The notes: generated from the sequence alone by a model not told the origin. 64,000 bases of DNA from Aquirufa beregesia (GCF_011090385.1 NZ_SEWW01000001.1:124001-188000); one strand, 5' to 3'; positions 1 to 8,385 are shown, counted from the first letter of the stretch. A program made the numbers and translations.

Positions 1-232
1 CGTAGGCAATACCAAATCCTACTACATAAAAGGCTATTCCGCCAAACATGATGTCAATCATGACTTTGGCAATGATACTAACTGCGTTTTTTGAACGGAC
101 AAAGCCTGCTTCTAATAAAGCAAAGCCTCCTTCCATTTGAAAAATGAGCGCTCCACAAAGGGCCACCCAGACAGTATCAATAGCATGTGTAAGTTCGACT
201 TGCTGAGCCGCAAGGGAAATGGTGTTGTTCAT
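1..232 (-). CDS. amt: Ammonium transporter Amt, N-terminal part (runs off window)
   Basis: An ATG on the minus strand opens a frame that stays open to the window edge, giving about 77 residues. It reads MNNTISLAAQQVELTHAIDT and continues through FQMEGGFALLEAGFVRSKN, IIAKVMIDIMFGGIAF and YVVGFGIAY. The EAGFVRSKN block and the following helix are the signature of the Amt/MEP/Rh channel family, which conducts ammonium across the inner membrane. The rest of the gene lies to the left, so a downstream glnK partner cannot be checked. No clear TAnnTTTG element was found upstream. The family call is firm; substrate specificity is inferred from the family. Confidence 0.9.
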   Translation of the reverse strand, partial: MNNTISLAAQQVELTHAIDTVWVALCGALIFQMEGGFALLEAGFVRSKNAVSIIAKVMIDIMFGGIAFYVVGFGIAY

Positions 233-354
233 GGTTTTGTTTCTGTTTTTAACCTTATTTCTGTGAAATTATATTAAAATTTCCGAAATGACTTTATTTT
301 TCAACCTTTAAAACAAAATAATTACATTTTTTACCTAAAATCTATTTGAAAACC

Positions 355-2277
355 ATGTTAAAATCTAAATTTATCGCATTTGCAGTTTTTTTACTGCAAA
401 GCTTAAGTATGTCAATTACTGCTCAACAAGCACCCTTAATTCCTATACCCGTAAAGGCCGAATATCCCCAAGGATTTTATAGTTTACCCAGTCGAGTTAT
501 CATAGCAGCTCCTAAATCTGAAGCCTTACAAGCAGCGGTAAAAAATTTGACGGATCGTTTAGAAAAAACGGCTATGCGCAAGGTTCAAATGCTTTGGGAT
601 GCTAGTTCTCAGGCTGATTTAGCGCATATTCGTCTGGTATTATCTAAACAGTCCTTAGCAAATCTTGGAAATGAGGGGTATACCTTGAGCGTCAATGCCA
701 AGGGAATAGTCATTACTGCCAATAAACCTGCAGGGCTATTTTATGGAATTCAGAGTTTATTGCAATTAATGCCCAAGGAAATAGAGTCCAAACAAACGGT
801 AATTAAACAAACTTGGAAAGTTCCCTTTGCCCAAATAACGGATTATCCTCGTTTTGCTTGGAGGGGATTGATGCTCGATGTAGCTAGACACTTTTTCAAT
901 AAAGACCAAGTGAAGCAGTTCATTGATGAAATGGTGGCTTATAAATACAATATCTTGCACTTTCACTTAACCGACGATGAAGGCTGGAGAGTGGAAATTA
1001 AATCTTTCCCAAATTTGACGAAAAAGGGTGCTTGGAATGTCCCTAAGGTGGGTCGATTTACAGAGTTTTCTAAGCCAGAACCCAATGAACCTCGTACACA
1101 AGGCGGATTTTTTACCAAAGAAGATATTCAAGATATCGTTGCCTATGCCAAAGATCGTTTTGTTAATGTCATGCCGGAAATAGATGTTCCAGGGCATTCC
1201 ATGGCGGCAATAGCATCCTATCCTGAACTTTCCTGTACTCCAGAAGCCGTAAATTATCAAGTGATATCGGGTGAACCTTTTATTGATTGGTCACATGGAC
1301 ATGCTGTAGCTTTGCAAGACAATACCTTATGTCCTGCCAATGAGAAAGTGTATACTTTCTTAGATAAAGTGTTTACGGAGGTTGCCGAAATGTTTCCTTT
1401 TGAATACATCCACATGGGAGGAGACGAATGTCCTAAAAATTATTGGGAAAAGAATCCACAGATATTAGCCATGATGCAAAAGGAGAATCTGAAAACTCCT
1501 CAAGAAGTTCAAGCCTTTTTTACCCGTCGATTGGAAAAAATCATTACTTCCAAAGGAAAGAAAATGATGGGTTGGGATGAGATTTTAGAAGGTGGGGGCT
1601 TACCAAAAAATACGGCTGTGATGTCTTGGAGAGGTATAGCTGGAGGTGTACAAGCCGCTAAAGATGGTCATGAAGTGGTGATGACCCCTAATAATCATGT
1701 GTATGTGGATTTGATGCAAGGGGATGCCGCTATCGAACCTCCTGTGTATGAAACAGTTCGCTTGCGTGATTCTTATGCCTTCAATCCTGTACCAGAGGGG
1801 GTAGATGCCAAACTAGTTAAGGGTGGTCAAGCTAATTTATGGTCAGAACAATTATTTACCTACCGTCATTTGCAGTATATGTTATTTCCTCGTGCCTGGG
1901 CGGTATCTGAAGCGTTGTGGTCACCGCAAGAAAACAGAAATTGGGATAATTTCGTGAGTCGAGTGGAGCATCATTTTGCTCGTTTTGATCAAGCAGAAAA
2001 GAAATATGCTCCAAGTATGTATGATGCCATTATTCAGGTGGGGAAAAATGAACAAGGACAACTATGGGTTGATTTGAGTACAGAAGTCAATCCATTGTCA
2101 GTTCACTATAGTTTTGATTACTCGTATCCAGATAATTTTTATCCGGCTGCTTCAGGTAAAGTAATCATTCCAAAGGATGCCTTGGTGATGCGTATGATTT
2201 CTTACCGAGGTAAAGAAAAAGTAGGCAGAATGATGTCCATTTCCATCGAAGATTTGAAAAAACGTGTAAAAAAATAA
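355..2277 (+). CDS. Secreted beta-N-acetylhexosaminidase, GH20
   Basis: The product removes terminal N-acetylhexosamine from glycans or chitin fragments. I chose the ATG start that gives the signal peptide MLKSKFIAFAVFLLQSLSMS; an upstream TTG in frame would add three residues. A GH20b-like N-terminal domain is followed by the catalytic barrel, with RGLMLDVARHFF, HFHLTDDEGWR and the catalytic Asp-Glu pair in HMGGDE (about residues 357-358). The C-terminal 90 residues form a small beta domain of the type seen in longer Bacteroidota GH20 enzymes. The length of about 640 residues is normal. The next gene, a secreted esterase, starts 4 bp after the stop, so the two are probably co-transcribed. 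Confidence 0.93.
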   Translation: MLKSKFIAFAVFLLQSLSMSITAQQAPLIPIPVKAEYPQGFYSLPSRVIIAAPKSEALQAAVKNLTDRLEKTAMRKVQMLWDASSQADLAHIRLVLSKQSLANLGNEGYTLSVNAKGIVITANKPAGLFYGIQSLLQLMPKEIESKQTVIKQTWKVPFAQITDYPRFAWRGLMLDVARHFFNKDQVKQFIDEMVAYKYNILHFHLTDDEGWRVEIKSFPNLTKKGAWNVPKVGRFTEFSKPEPNEPRTQGGFFTKEDIQDIVAYAKDRFVNVMPEIDVPGHSMAAIASYPELSCTPEAVNYQVISGEPFIDWSHGHAVALQDNTLCPANEKVYTFLDKVFTEVAEMFPFEYIHMGGDECPKNYWEKNPQILAMMQKENLKTPQEVQAFFTRRLEKIITSKGKKMMGWDEILEGGGLPKNTAVMSWRGIAGGVQAAKDGHEVVMTPNNHVYVDLMQGDAAIEPPVYETVRLRDSYAFNPVPEGVDAKLVKGGQANLWSEQLFTYRHLQYMLFPRAWAVSEALWSPQENRNWDNFVSRVEHHFARFDQAEKKYAPSMYDAIIQVGKNEQGQLWVDLSTEVNPLSVHYSFDYSYPDNFYPAASGKVIIPKDALVMRMISYRGKEKVGRMMSISIEDLKKRVKK

Positions 2278-2281
2278 AACC

Positions 2282-3058
2282 ATGAAGAAAATTCTTTTCC
2301 TTTTATGTGGCTTATTCATTAGCCTGGGTGCATTTTCACAAGCTAAATTCGAAAAAAGAGAATTAGCTTTTGGTCCAGACCAAACCTTACCTTATCAGAT
2401 TCTTTATCCTTCAAACATGGAAAAAGGGAAGAAATATCCCGTTATTTTGTTTTTGCATGGGGCTGGTGAAAGAGGAAATGATAATGAAAAACAGTTGACT
2501 CATGGTTCCAAACTGTTTTTGGATCCTAGCAATCAATCCAAATACCCTGCCATAGTCATTTTCCCACAATGTCCAGCTAATTCCTATTGGTCTACGGTCA
2601 AGATTGATCGTAATACTAAGCCAACAAGCTTCGTTTTTGAATATCCGAAAGAACCCAATTGGGCTTTGGCGGCAGCTGTAAGTATAGTTAAGACTTTAGT
2701 GAAAGAAAAAGTAGCCGATAAAAAGCGCTTATACATCATGGGATTGTCCATGGGGGGAATGGGGACATTTGAAGCCATTTCTAGAAACCCTAAAATGTTT
2801 GCTGCTGCAGCGCCTATTTGTGGAGGAGCAGACTTACATTTTGTGAAAAAGTATGCTAAAAGATTGCCTTTGTGGATATTCCATGGGGATGCAGATGCGG
2901 TGGTACCAGTTCGTCATTCTCGCGAAGCGGTTGCTGCTTTAAAGGAAGCAGGTGCAAATCCCACGTATACGGAATACCCAGGTGTAAATCATAATTCATG
3001 GGATAATGCATTTAAAGAACCTGACTTGTTTTCTTGGATGTTTTCGCACAAAAAATAA
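2282..3058 (+). CDS. Secreted alpha/beta-hydrolase (PHB-depolymerase/esterase-like)
   Basis: The protein has a clear signal peptide (MKKILFLLCGLFISLGAFSQ) and an alpha/beta-hydrolase fold. Visible elements are the oxyanion-hole region LHGAGERG, the nucleophile elbow GLSMGGMG (Ser156), the acid in HGDADAVVP and the catalytic His in GVNHNSW (His237). This matches the predicted-peptidase/esterase group related to polyhydroxybutyrate depolymerase and carbohydrate esterases. It lies 4 bp after the GH20 gene, which suggests a role in de-esterifying glycans. The substrate is not evident, and acetyl or feruloyl esters are only possibilities. A terminator-like hairpin follows shortly after the stop. 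Confidence 0.85.
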   Translation: MKKILFLLCGLFISLGAFSQAKFEKRELAFGPDQTLPYQILYPSNMEKGKKYPVILFLHGAGERGNDNEKQLTHGSKLFLDPSNQSKYPAIVIFPQCPANSYWSTVKIDRNTKPTSFVFEYPKEPNWALAAAVSIVKTLVKEKVADKKRLYIMGLSMGGMGTFEAISRNPKMFAAAAPICGGADLHFVKKYAKRLPLWIFHGDADAVVPVRHSREAVAALKEAGANPTYTEYPGVNHNSWDNAFKEPDLFSWMFSHKK

Positions 3059-3068
3059 TACTTAAATT

Positions 3069-3722
3069 ATGCTGTTAAGCATCTTATTATACCTCCAGGT
3101 TGCTTTATTACCTGGAGGTATTTTTAATGTATCAGGGGCATCTACTGCCTCTACCACAAACTATTTACTTGTTAAGAAAGGCTATGTCATGTCCTATGAC
3201 GGAGTTCAAGGGAAAGCGAACTGGGTGGCTTGGACCTTAACAGCTAGGGATATAGGAGATGTGCCTAGATCCAATCGATTTAGGCAAGATGAAGACCTAC
3301 CTAGGCAATTTAAGCGGATAGATGCTGATGATTATAAATACAGTGGATATGATCGAGGGCATTTGTGTAATTCAGAGGATCGATCTTCTTCCTCATTTTT
3401 AAATGCAGAGACTTTTTTAATGTCCAACATGATACCTCAGAGCCCTGAATTAAATCGAGGGCCCTGGGAGCGATTGGAAGCTTATTGTAGGAAATTGGCC
3501 AAAAGAGGACAAAAATTGACTATTTATGCCGGAGGAATTGGAGTGGTAGACAAAATTGGAAATGAAGTGGTCATCCCCAAATATTGCTGGAAAGTAGTCA
3601 TAAGTCCCGAAAAATCATGGTACCTTTTATTTCCCAATTCACATGATTTACATCCAAACTGGCAGACCTTTGCCATTTCTAAATCTACGCTGGAAAAAAT
3701 GACAGGTTTACGTTTTCCCTAA
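3069..3722 (+). CDS. DNA/RNA non-specific endonuclease (NUC1 family), probably exported
   Basis: The NUC1 active site is visible as DRGH (residues 95-98, His98 the expected base), followed by MIPQSPELNRGPW with the metal-binding Asn at about 129. The domain begins near NYLLVKKGYVMSYDG at residue 31. The first 28 residues are hydrophobic and could be a signal peptide, although they lack an initial lysine or arginine. There is no later in-frame start before the domain, so this ATG is kept. That places a perfect 11-bp terminator-like stem inside codons 8-18. The last 4 bp overlap the convergent GH105 gene. The role is probably degradation of extracellular nucleic acid. Confidence 0.85.
   Translation: MLLSILLYLQVALLPGGIFNVSGASTASTTNYLLVKKGYVMSYDGVQGKANWVAWTLTARDIGDVPRSNRFRQDEDLPRQFKRIDADDYKYSGYDRGHLCNSEDRSSSSFLNAETFLMSNMIPQSPELNRGPWERLEAYCRKLAKRGQKLTIYAGGIGVVDKIGNEVVIPKYCWKVVISPEKSWYLLFPNSHDLHPNWQTFAISKSTLEKMTGLRFP
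3090..3126 (+). terminator. Terminator-like hairpin inside the NUC1 reading frame
   Basis: TACCTCCAGGT and ACCTGGAGGTA pair perfectly (11 bp, 9-nt loop), followed immediately by TTTTT. It lies 32 bp after the esterase stop and has the form of an intrinsic terminator. It sits within the first 20 codons of the nuclease gene, so it could end the GH20-esterase transcript and lower read-through into the nuclease gene. Confidence 0.65.
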
Positions 3723-5614
3723 GGTTGTAAGGCCCATTCCATGAGTTTCTTGGCAGCAGGGAAGTTTTCGTATTCCAAAGGAATGCGGCGGTTATTCGTG
3801 TATTCATTGTAAATCCAAGGATCCCCTAAAGCGAATACCCGACCTTTGCCTACTTGGGCTATGGCCATGACACAATGCCCGTTTAAATCTTCAATCGATT
3901 TAGCCGAACCAGATAATTTAATGGTGGAGATTTCTTTGATATAGATTTTTTTCAATCCTTTAAAAACGGGATTATTGGCTTGAATATTCAAAGTCCCTTG
4001 ATGCCAATTTTTACCTTGAACCATGTTTAAATTAGGTCCGACAAACTCCATACCAAACCTTTTGGCTAAGGTATTGAATTTCGGTATTTCGCAATTGGTG
4101 GTATCATTGGCCAATAGAATTAAGGTTCCACCAGCTTTCACCCATTTTTCTATTTCATCCACATCTTGGGCGCGCATGTAGTTGGGTTTGGCCGTTTCTT
4201 TTGGGCTATCTGGATCCACGATGATGTAAACCTTGGCTCCCGCTAAGGTTTTAATCGTAGGTGCTTGAGCTAAACTATCAATTTTAGCTCCCAATTGTTC
4301 CGTTTGAACCCCTAATAACTGAAATCCAGAGTCTTTTCTATCTTCCCAGGTATAATGGAAACGCTCCATGTTTCCCTGTTTGTTTTTACGGAATTCATGG
4401 TTGAAATAATAATCTAACACCACTTTTTTACCTTTTCCTATACCCAATTCTTTGGCAATTTCCATTTCCAAAGAAGCCATAATGAATGGGCCTGCACCCT
4501 TTAAATCATCTGTTTTTACTGGTTCAGACATGTAATAGGCAAAACTGCCGTCGCGGTAGGGAGTGCCGCCTAGTCCTCCCACACTTACCGTTTTCTCTAA
4601 ATGAATATAACCATGAGCATCTTTGGTGATGAATTTTTCAAGGATAGCCGCATAGGCTTTTTGAGAGGCTGTCAGATAGGAGTAGGGAAGATAGCCCTTG
4701 CGAACCCCTTTTGCAAAGGCGTATACGTACATATTGGCACAGGAGGCCTCTAAGTAATTCCCTTTTTGAGTACCTAATGTGGGTAATTGGTACCAAAGTC
4801 CAGTAGATTGATCTTGCACCTTAACTAAAGCTGCGCTCAATTCATTCAATTGCTTGATTAGCATATTTCTTTTGGGATGCTGCTTGGGAAAATAGTCCAA
4901 CACATCTACTAAGGCCATGGCGTACCAACCCATGGCTCTTCCCCAAAAGTTGGGAGATAATCCCGTCTGCTTACTTGCCCAAGCTTGTTTTCTTTCATGG
5001 TCATAGGCATGATACAATAGTCCAGTCTTAGGGTCTTTGGCATTCTTATACATCAATTCAAATTGACGAGCGATATCATCCCAATTATTTTGATGAAAGA
5101 CTTGACTGTATTCAGCATAAAACGGCTCTAACATATATAGACCATCTAACCACATTTGATTGGGATAACGATCTTTATGCCAAAATCCACCTTCTTTCGT
5201 TCTGGGTTGTTTACTGATTTGTAAGCGTAATTGTTCAGCAGCTAATTGGTATTTGTCTTCATTAAGTTCTTGAAATAGAGAAAGTAAAAGTCTACCTGTG
5301 GTGATATTATCTGAATTGAACTCGGAAACTTTATACGTGCGTATTTCCCCCTTCTCATTGATGAAACGGTTAATGTTCTTTTGAATGTATTGAAAATAAG
5401 TAGCGTCACCTGTTCTTTGATAGACATTTTCAAGCGCTTTTAGGAACAACCCTTGTTCATAATCCCATGTGGCAGGTTTTCCTATTTTGACTTGAATGGA
5501 ATCTTGATGTGTATGCATCAAAGATTGGGCCATTTGGATAGAATAAGGGTTGTTTTGTGCCGATGCAGGAACTAAAAAAACATAGCAAAGTATACCTAAA
5601 AGTGCTTTTTTCAT
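3719..5614 (-). CDS. GH105/GH88-type unsaturated glucuronyl (rhamnogalacturonyl) hydrolase with extra C-terminal domain
   Basis: The protein is secreted: the ATG chosen gives the signal peptide MKKALLGILCYVFLVPASAQ. A longer frame upstream overlaps kduI and is unlikely. Residues of about 25-400 form an (alpha/alpha)6 barrel of the YteR/YesR type, with WLDGLYMLEPF, WGRAMGWYAMALVDVLD and GTPYRDGSFAYYMSE. This family removes the unsaturated uronic acid left by rhamnogalacturonan lyases. About 225 further residues contain VYIIVDPDSP, WVKAGGTLILLAND and GKGRVFALGDPWIYNEY, which resemble a DUF4350/glutamine-amidotransferase-like fold. The kduI stop is 1 bp upstream, so the pair forms an operon: this enzyme releases the unsaturated uronate and KduI handles its keto form. 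Confidence 0.88.
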   Translation of the reverse strand: MKKALLGILCYVFLVPASAQNNPYSIQMAQSLMHTHQDSIQVKIGKPATWDYEQGLFLKALENVYQRTGDATYFQYIQKNINRFINEKGEIRTYKVSEFNSDNITTGRLLLSLFQELNEDKYQLAAEQLRLQISKQPRTKEGGFWHKDRYPNQMWLDGLYMLEPFYAEYSQVFHQNNWDDIARQFELMYKNAKDPKTGLLYHAYDHERKQAWASKQTGLSPNFWGRAMGWYAMALVDVLDYFPKQHPKRNMLIKQLNELSAALVKVQDQSTGLWYQLPTLGTQKGNYLEASCANMYVYAFAKGVRKGYLPYSYLTASQKAYAAILEKFITKDAHGYIHLEKTVSVGGLGGTPYRDGSFAYYMSEPVKTDDLKGAGPFIMASLEMEIAKELGIGKGKKVVLDYYFNHEFRKNKQGNMERFHYTWEDRKDSGFQLLGVQTEQLGAKIDSLAQAPTIKTLAGAKVYIIVDPDSPKETAKPNYMRAQDVDEIEKWVKAGGTLILLANDTTNCEIPKFNTLAKRFGMEFVGPNLNMVQGKNWHQGTLNIQANNPVFKGLKKIYIKEISTIKLSGSAKSIEDLNGHCVMAIAQVGKGRVFALGDPWIYNEYTNNRRIPLEYENFPAAKKLMEWALQP

Positions 5615-5615
5615 A

Positions 5616-6446
5616 TTAACGTAGTTCAGTAATTTCAGAAAAATCCATATCAGTATAGTCTTTATTTTCTCCTGCCATTCCCCAAATAAAGGAATAGTTT
5701 TGTGTGCCAGCACCGCTATGAATAGACCAAGGTGGGGAAATCACGGCTTGATGATTTTGTACCCAGATATGTTTTGTTTCTTTGGTTTCACCCATTAAAT
5801 GTAAAACGGCTTGACCAGGTTTTACGTCAAAATACAAATAGGCTTCCATTCTGCGGTCATGCACGTGAGCAGGCATGGTATTCCAGATGGATCCTGGTTC
5901 TAAGATGGTTAAACCCATCACCAATTGACAGGACTGTATCCCATCTTGATGAATGTATTTATAGATGGTTCTATGATTGGAATTTTCCAATGAACCTACA
6001 TTCACCGTCACGACATTTTCTCGGTCTAATTTTTCATTAGGGTAAATAGCATGTGCCGGAGAAGATAGCAAATAGAACTGTGCAGGTTCGTTGGCTGAAA
6101 CAGAACTAAAACTAACGTCTTGCGTTCCCTTACCAAGATATACGGCACTTAATTTAGATATTTCAAAGCTTTGTCCATCTGCTTTTACGATTCCCGGACC
6201 ACCCACGTTGATAATCCCCAATTCTCTACGCTCAAGGAAATAATTGGCCTTTAATTTTTCAGGGTTAGGTAATTTGATTTCTCCTAATACCGGCATAGCT
6301 CCACCGATGATCATACGATCATATATGGAATAGGTTAAGTGAATTTGATTCGCTTCAAATATATTTTCAACCAAAAAATGGTCCCTTAATTCTTGATTAG
6401 TGAAGGTGGATACTTCTTTTCTACTCGCCTCAAATCGATAGTTCAT
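5616..6446 (-). CDS. kduI: 5-dehydro-4-deoxy-D-glucuronate isomerase (KduI)
   Basis: KduI converts 5-keto-4-deoxyuronate to 2,5-diketo-3-deoxygluconate in pectin and other uronate catabolism. The length of 276 residues is standard. The zinc-binding residues are visible: His194, His196 and Glu201 in AHVHDRRMEAY, and His243 in SIHSGAG. The C-terminus carries the usual WGMAGEN and DYTDMD stretch. It is first in a two-gene operon with the GH105 gene, whose start follows by 1 bp. No kduD was seen in the window. Confidence 0.96.
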   Translation of the reverse strand: MNYRFEASRKEVSTFTNQELRDHFLVENIFEANQIHLTYSIYDRMIIGGAMPVLGEIKLPNPEKLKANYFLERRELGIINVGGPGIVKADGQSFEISKLSAVYLGKGTQDVSFSSVSANEPAQFYLLSSPAHAIYPNEKLDRENVVTVNVGSLENSNHRTIYKYIHQDGIQSCQLVMGLTILEPGSIWNTMPAHVHDRRMEAYLYFDVKPGQAVLHLMGETKETKHIWVQNHQAVISPPWSIHSGAGTQNYSFIWGMAGENKDYTDMDFSEITELR

Positions 6447-6472
6447 GCTGATTATTTTTAGTTTAGAAAGAG

Positions 6473-7384
6473 ATGACAGGAGATATTCTACTCAAATTGC
6501 AGCTATCTTTAGGTGCAATTTCTAATGGCATGGCGGTATATCCTATTAATTTCTATGATGATGTGTCCTCTTTTTTCAAGGAAATTGAGTTAGCGGTTGA
6601 AATTACTCTGGACAAAGGTCCCAATACTATTTTTTTACCTGAGCTTTCTTTATTTGTTCAATGTTATTCCTTGGCAGATTTTGAAATAGCCAAGAAGCAT
6701 TCAGATCCAGAGACATGGCAAAGGGATTATTTACAACTAATCAGTGGGACTGCAGAATTCATTCGGATTTGGGAGGATATATGGTTTAAACATACTAGCT
6801 GGATTAAGCAATATTTTAGCTATCGAAAACGAAAGAATACATCCATTTTTGCTCGTGATTTACGCGGGGTGAATATTAGCAAGGAAATAGCGGATCATTT
6901 TTTAGAAAAGGAACATCTGTTAGGGAAAGTGCAGGCGAAAAGATATATAGGTTTGGTGGTGCCTCCCCATCGTCAATTCCGAAACATCACGAGTGATTAC
7001 TTCATAGGTGATCAAAAACTGGTTGGAGTGGCTGCATTTGCGAAGCCCATGTTGATGAAAGAACCAGGTTTGGAAGGCCAGCTTTCAGGTGAGTTAATAC
7101 GTTTTTGTTCTATTTTAGGAACTCGTATTGTTGGGGGATTGAGCAAGGTGATTCAGTATTATCACAAAGAGGAAAAAGTCAACAACATCATGACCTACAT
7201 TGATTTGGAATGGAATAGAGGTGAAGGTTATCAATCAATTGGATTTCAAGAAGTACAACTAACTAAGCCGATTTTATATACGCTCAATGACCTAGGGGAA
7301 CGAGTTATTTGCCAAACTTGGGAGGAAGCCTCCACTTGCACTGCTGGAAATAAAAAACTGCGTATCTATTTTTCAGAAAATTGA
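6473..7384 (+). CDS. Uncharacterised protein with possible acyltransferase-like C-terminal half
   Basis: I do not recognise a named family with certainty. The N-terminal 140 residues are featureless, with no signal peptide or membrane segment. From about residue 165 a pattern appears: KLVGVAAFAKP, GELIRFCSILGTRIVGGLSK, NIMTYIDLEWNRGEGYQSIGF. This resembles, from memory, the GNAT-like segment (valued phenylalanine-cysteine helix, then SYxDxRWxxGxxYxxxGF) seen in phage proteins associated with homing endonucleases. The start lies only 26 bp from the divergent kduI start; Met20 (position 6530) is an alternative that would leave more promoter space. miaA follows 55 bp downstream on the same strand. 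Confidence 0.6.
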   Translation: MTGDILLKLQLSLGAISNGMAVYPINFYDDVSSFFKEIELAVEITLDKGPNTIFLPELSLFVQCYSLADFEIAKKHSDPETWQRDYLQLISGTAEFIRIWEDIWFKHTSWIKQYFSYRKRKNTSIFARDLRGVNISKEIADHFLEKEHLLGKVQAKRYIGLVVPPHRQFRNITSDYFIGDQKLVGVAAFAKPMLMKEPGLEGQLSGELIRFCSILGTRIVGGLSKVIQYYHKEEKVNNIMTYIDLEWNRGEGYQSIGFQEVQLTKPILYTLNDLGERVICQTWEEASTCTAGNKKLRIYFSEN

Positions 7385-7439
7385 CGCAATTTTGTAAATC
7401 CGTTTACAGCCAATCATCTTCTAATTAGCTTCTAAATTC

Positions 7440-8246
7440 ATGTCACTTCCACTCATTACGATTCTTGGTCCCACAGCAAGCGGCAAGACGGCTTTGGCAG
7501 TAGAATTGGCCAGAAGAATAGGAGGGGAGATTATCTCAGCTGATTCCAGGCAAGTATATCGACGATTGGATATAGGAACAGGGAAAGATTTAATGGAATA
7601 TGGATCAGGTGAGAATGCTGTCCCATATCACCTAATTGATACGTTGGAAGTGGGCGATACTTATTCTGTGGCGCATTTTCAGAAGGATGCTTTTGATGCA
7701 CTGAAGGAAATAGATGCTCATGAAAAATATCCTATATTATGTGGAGGTACGGGATTGTATATTGATGCGGTTTTATCAAGTTATCAATTTTCTAGTTTAC
7801 CTCCTTTTTTAGATTCACCCTTGGAATTAGATCGTTCAAGCATCGTTTTTGGATTACAACCTTCATGGGAAAGTAGAAGAGCAAATTGCTCGAAACGACT
7901 CTTTCAGCGCTTAGATGAAGGGATGATTGAAGAAGTAGAAAATCTATTAAAAGAAGGTGTCATGCCAGCAGATTTACGTTGGTTAGGACTGGAATACAAA
8001 TGGTTAACGGATTTTGTCGAAGGGAAAATTAGTCGTGAAGAATTAGAAAAAGGCCTTGAAGTAGCTATTCATCAATTTGCCAAGAGGCAAATGACATTTT
8101 TCCGTAAAATGGAACGATCGGGGATTGAGATTCGATGGATTCCCGAAAATTTAATGCGGTCAGAAGCAGTCGATTGGATGATTTCTCAATTAATTTTTAA
8201 GGATTTTTTGACAAAGGATTTGCTTAAAATCGAAAAAAGGCCTTAA
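7440..8246 (+). CDS. miaA: tRNA dimethylallyltransferase, compact MiaA
   Basis: MiaA adds a dimethylallyl group to A37 of tRNAs reading UNN codons. The P-loop GPTASGKT, the block SADSRQVYRRLDIGTGK and GGTGLYIDAVL are present, as is the C-terminal helix with AIHQFAKRQMTFFRK. At 268 residues it is shorter than the usual 300 or more. By eye, the middle stretch that normally carries DPxxAxxIxPxDxxRxxRALEV is missing, and the sequence passes directly from the GGTGLY region to FGLQPSWESRR. The gene has no internal stop and ends in a charged tail, so it looks like an intact short form. It ends 21 bp before tRNA-Ser(UGA), one of its expected substrates. Confidence 0.88.
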   Translation: MSLPLITILGPTASGKTALAVELARRIGGEIISADSRQVYRRLDIGTGKDLMEYGSGENAVPYHLIDTLEVGDTYSVAHFQKDAFDALKEIDAHEKYPILCGGTGLYIDAVLSSYQFSSLPPFLDSPLELDRSSIVFGLQPSWESRRANCSKRLFQRLDEGMIEEVENLLKEGVMPADLRWLGLEYKWLTDFVEGKISREELEKGLEVAIHQFAKRQMTFFRKMERSGIEIRWIPENLMRSEAVDWMISQLIFKDFLTKDLLKIEKRP

Positions 8247-8267
8247 TTTGCATTCTCAATTTGAGAC

Positions 8268-8355
8268 AGAGGGTTGTCAGAGTGGTCGATCGAGGCAGTC
8301 TTGAAAACTGTTGGCTGTTACAGGCCCGGGGGTTCGAATCCCTCACCCTCTACCA
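8268..8355 (+). tRNA. tRNA-Ser (anticodon UGA), CCA encoded
   Basis: The acceptor arms AGAGGGT and ACCCTCT pair. The anticodon stem-loop has loop CTTGAAA with anticodon TGA, followed by A37 and A38. A long class II variable arm (GTTGGCTGTTACAGGC region) and a T-arm with GGTTCGAATCC follow, and the gene ends ACCA. These features identify tRNA-Ser reading UCA/UCG. A36-A37-A38 is the sequence preferred by MiaA, encoded just upstream. Confidence 0.96.
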
Positions 8356-8385
8356 AAAGCGCAAAGAAATTTGCGCTTTTTTTTT
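8355..8385 (+). terminator. Intrinsic terminator after tRNA-Ser
   Basis: AAAAGCGCAAA and TTTGCGCTTTT form an 11-bp stem with loop GAAA, followed by a run of T. It begins at the last base of the encoded CCA and ends the miaA/tRNA-Ser transcript. Confidence 0.9.

Noticed and set aside
345-360. TTG start for the hexosaminidase, three codons before the ATG
   Set aside because: The ATG gives a better signal peptide and TTG starts are less usual; the difference is negligible for function.
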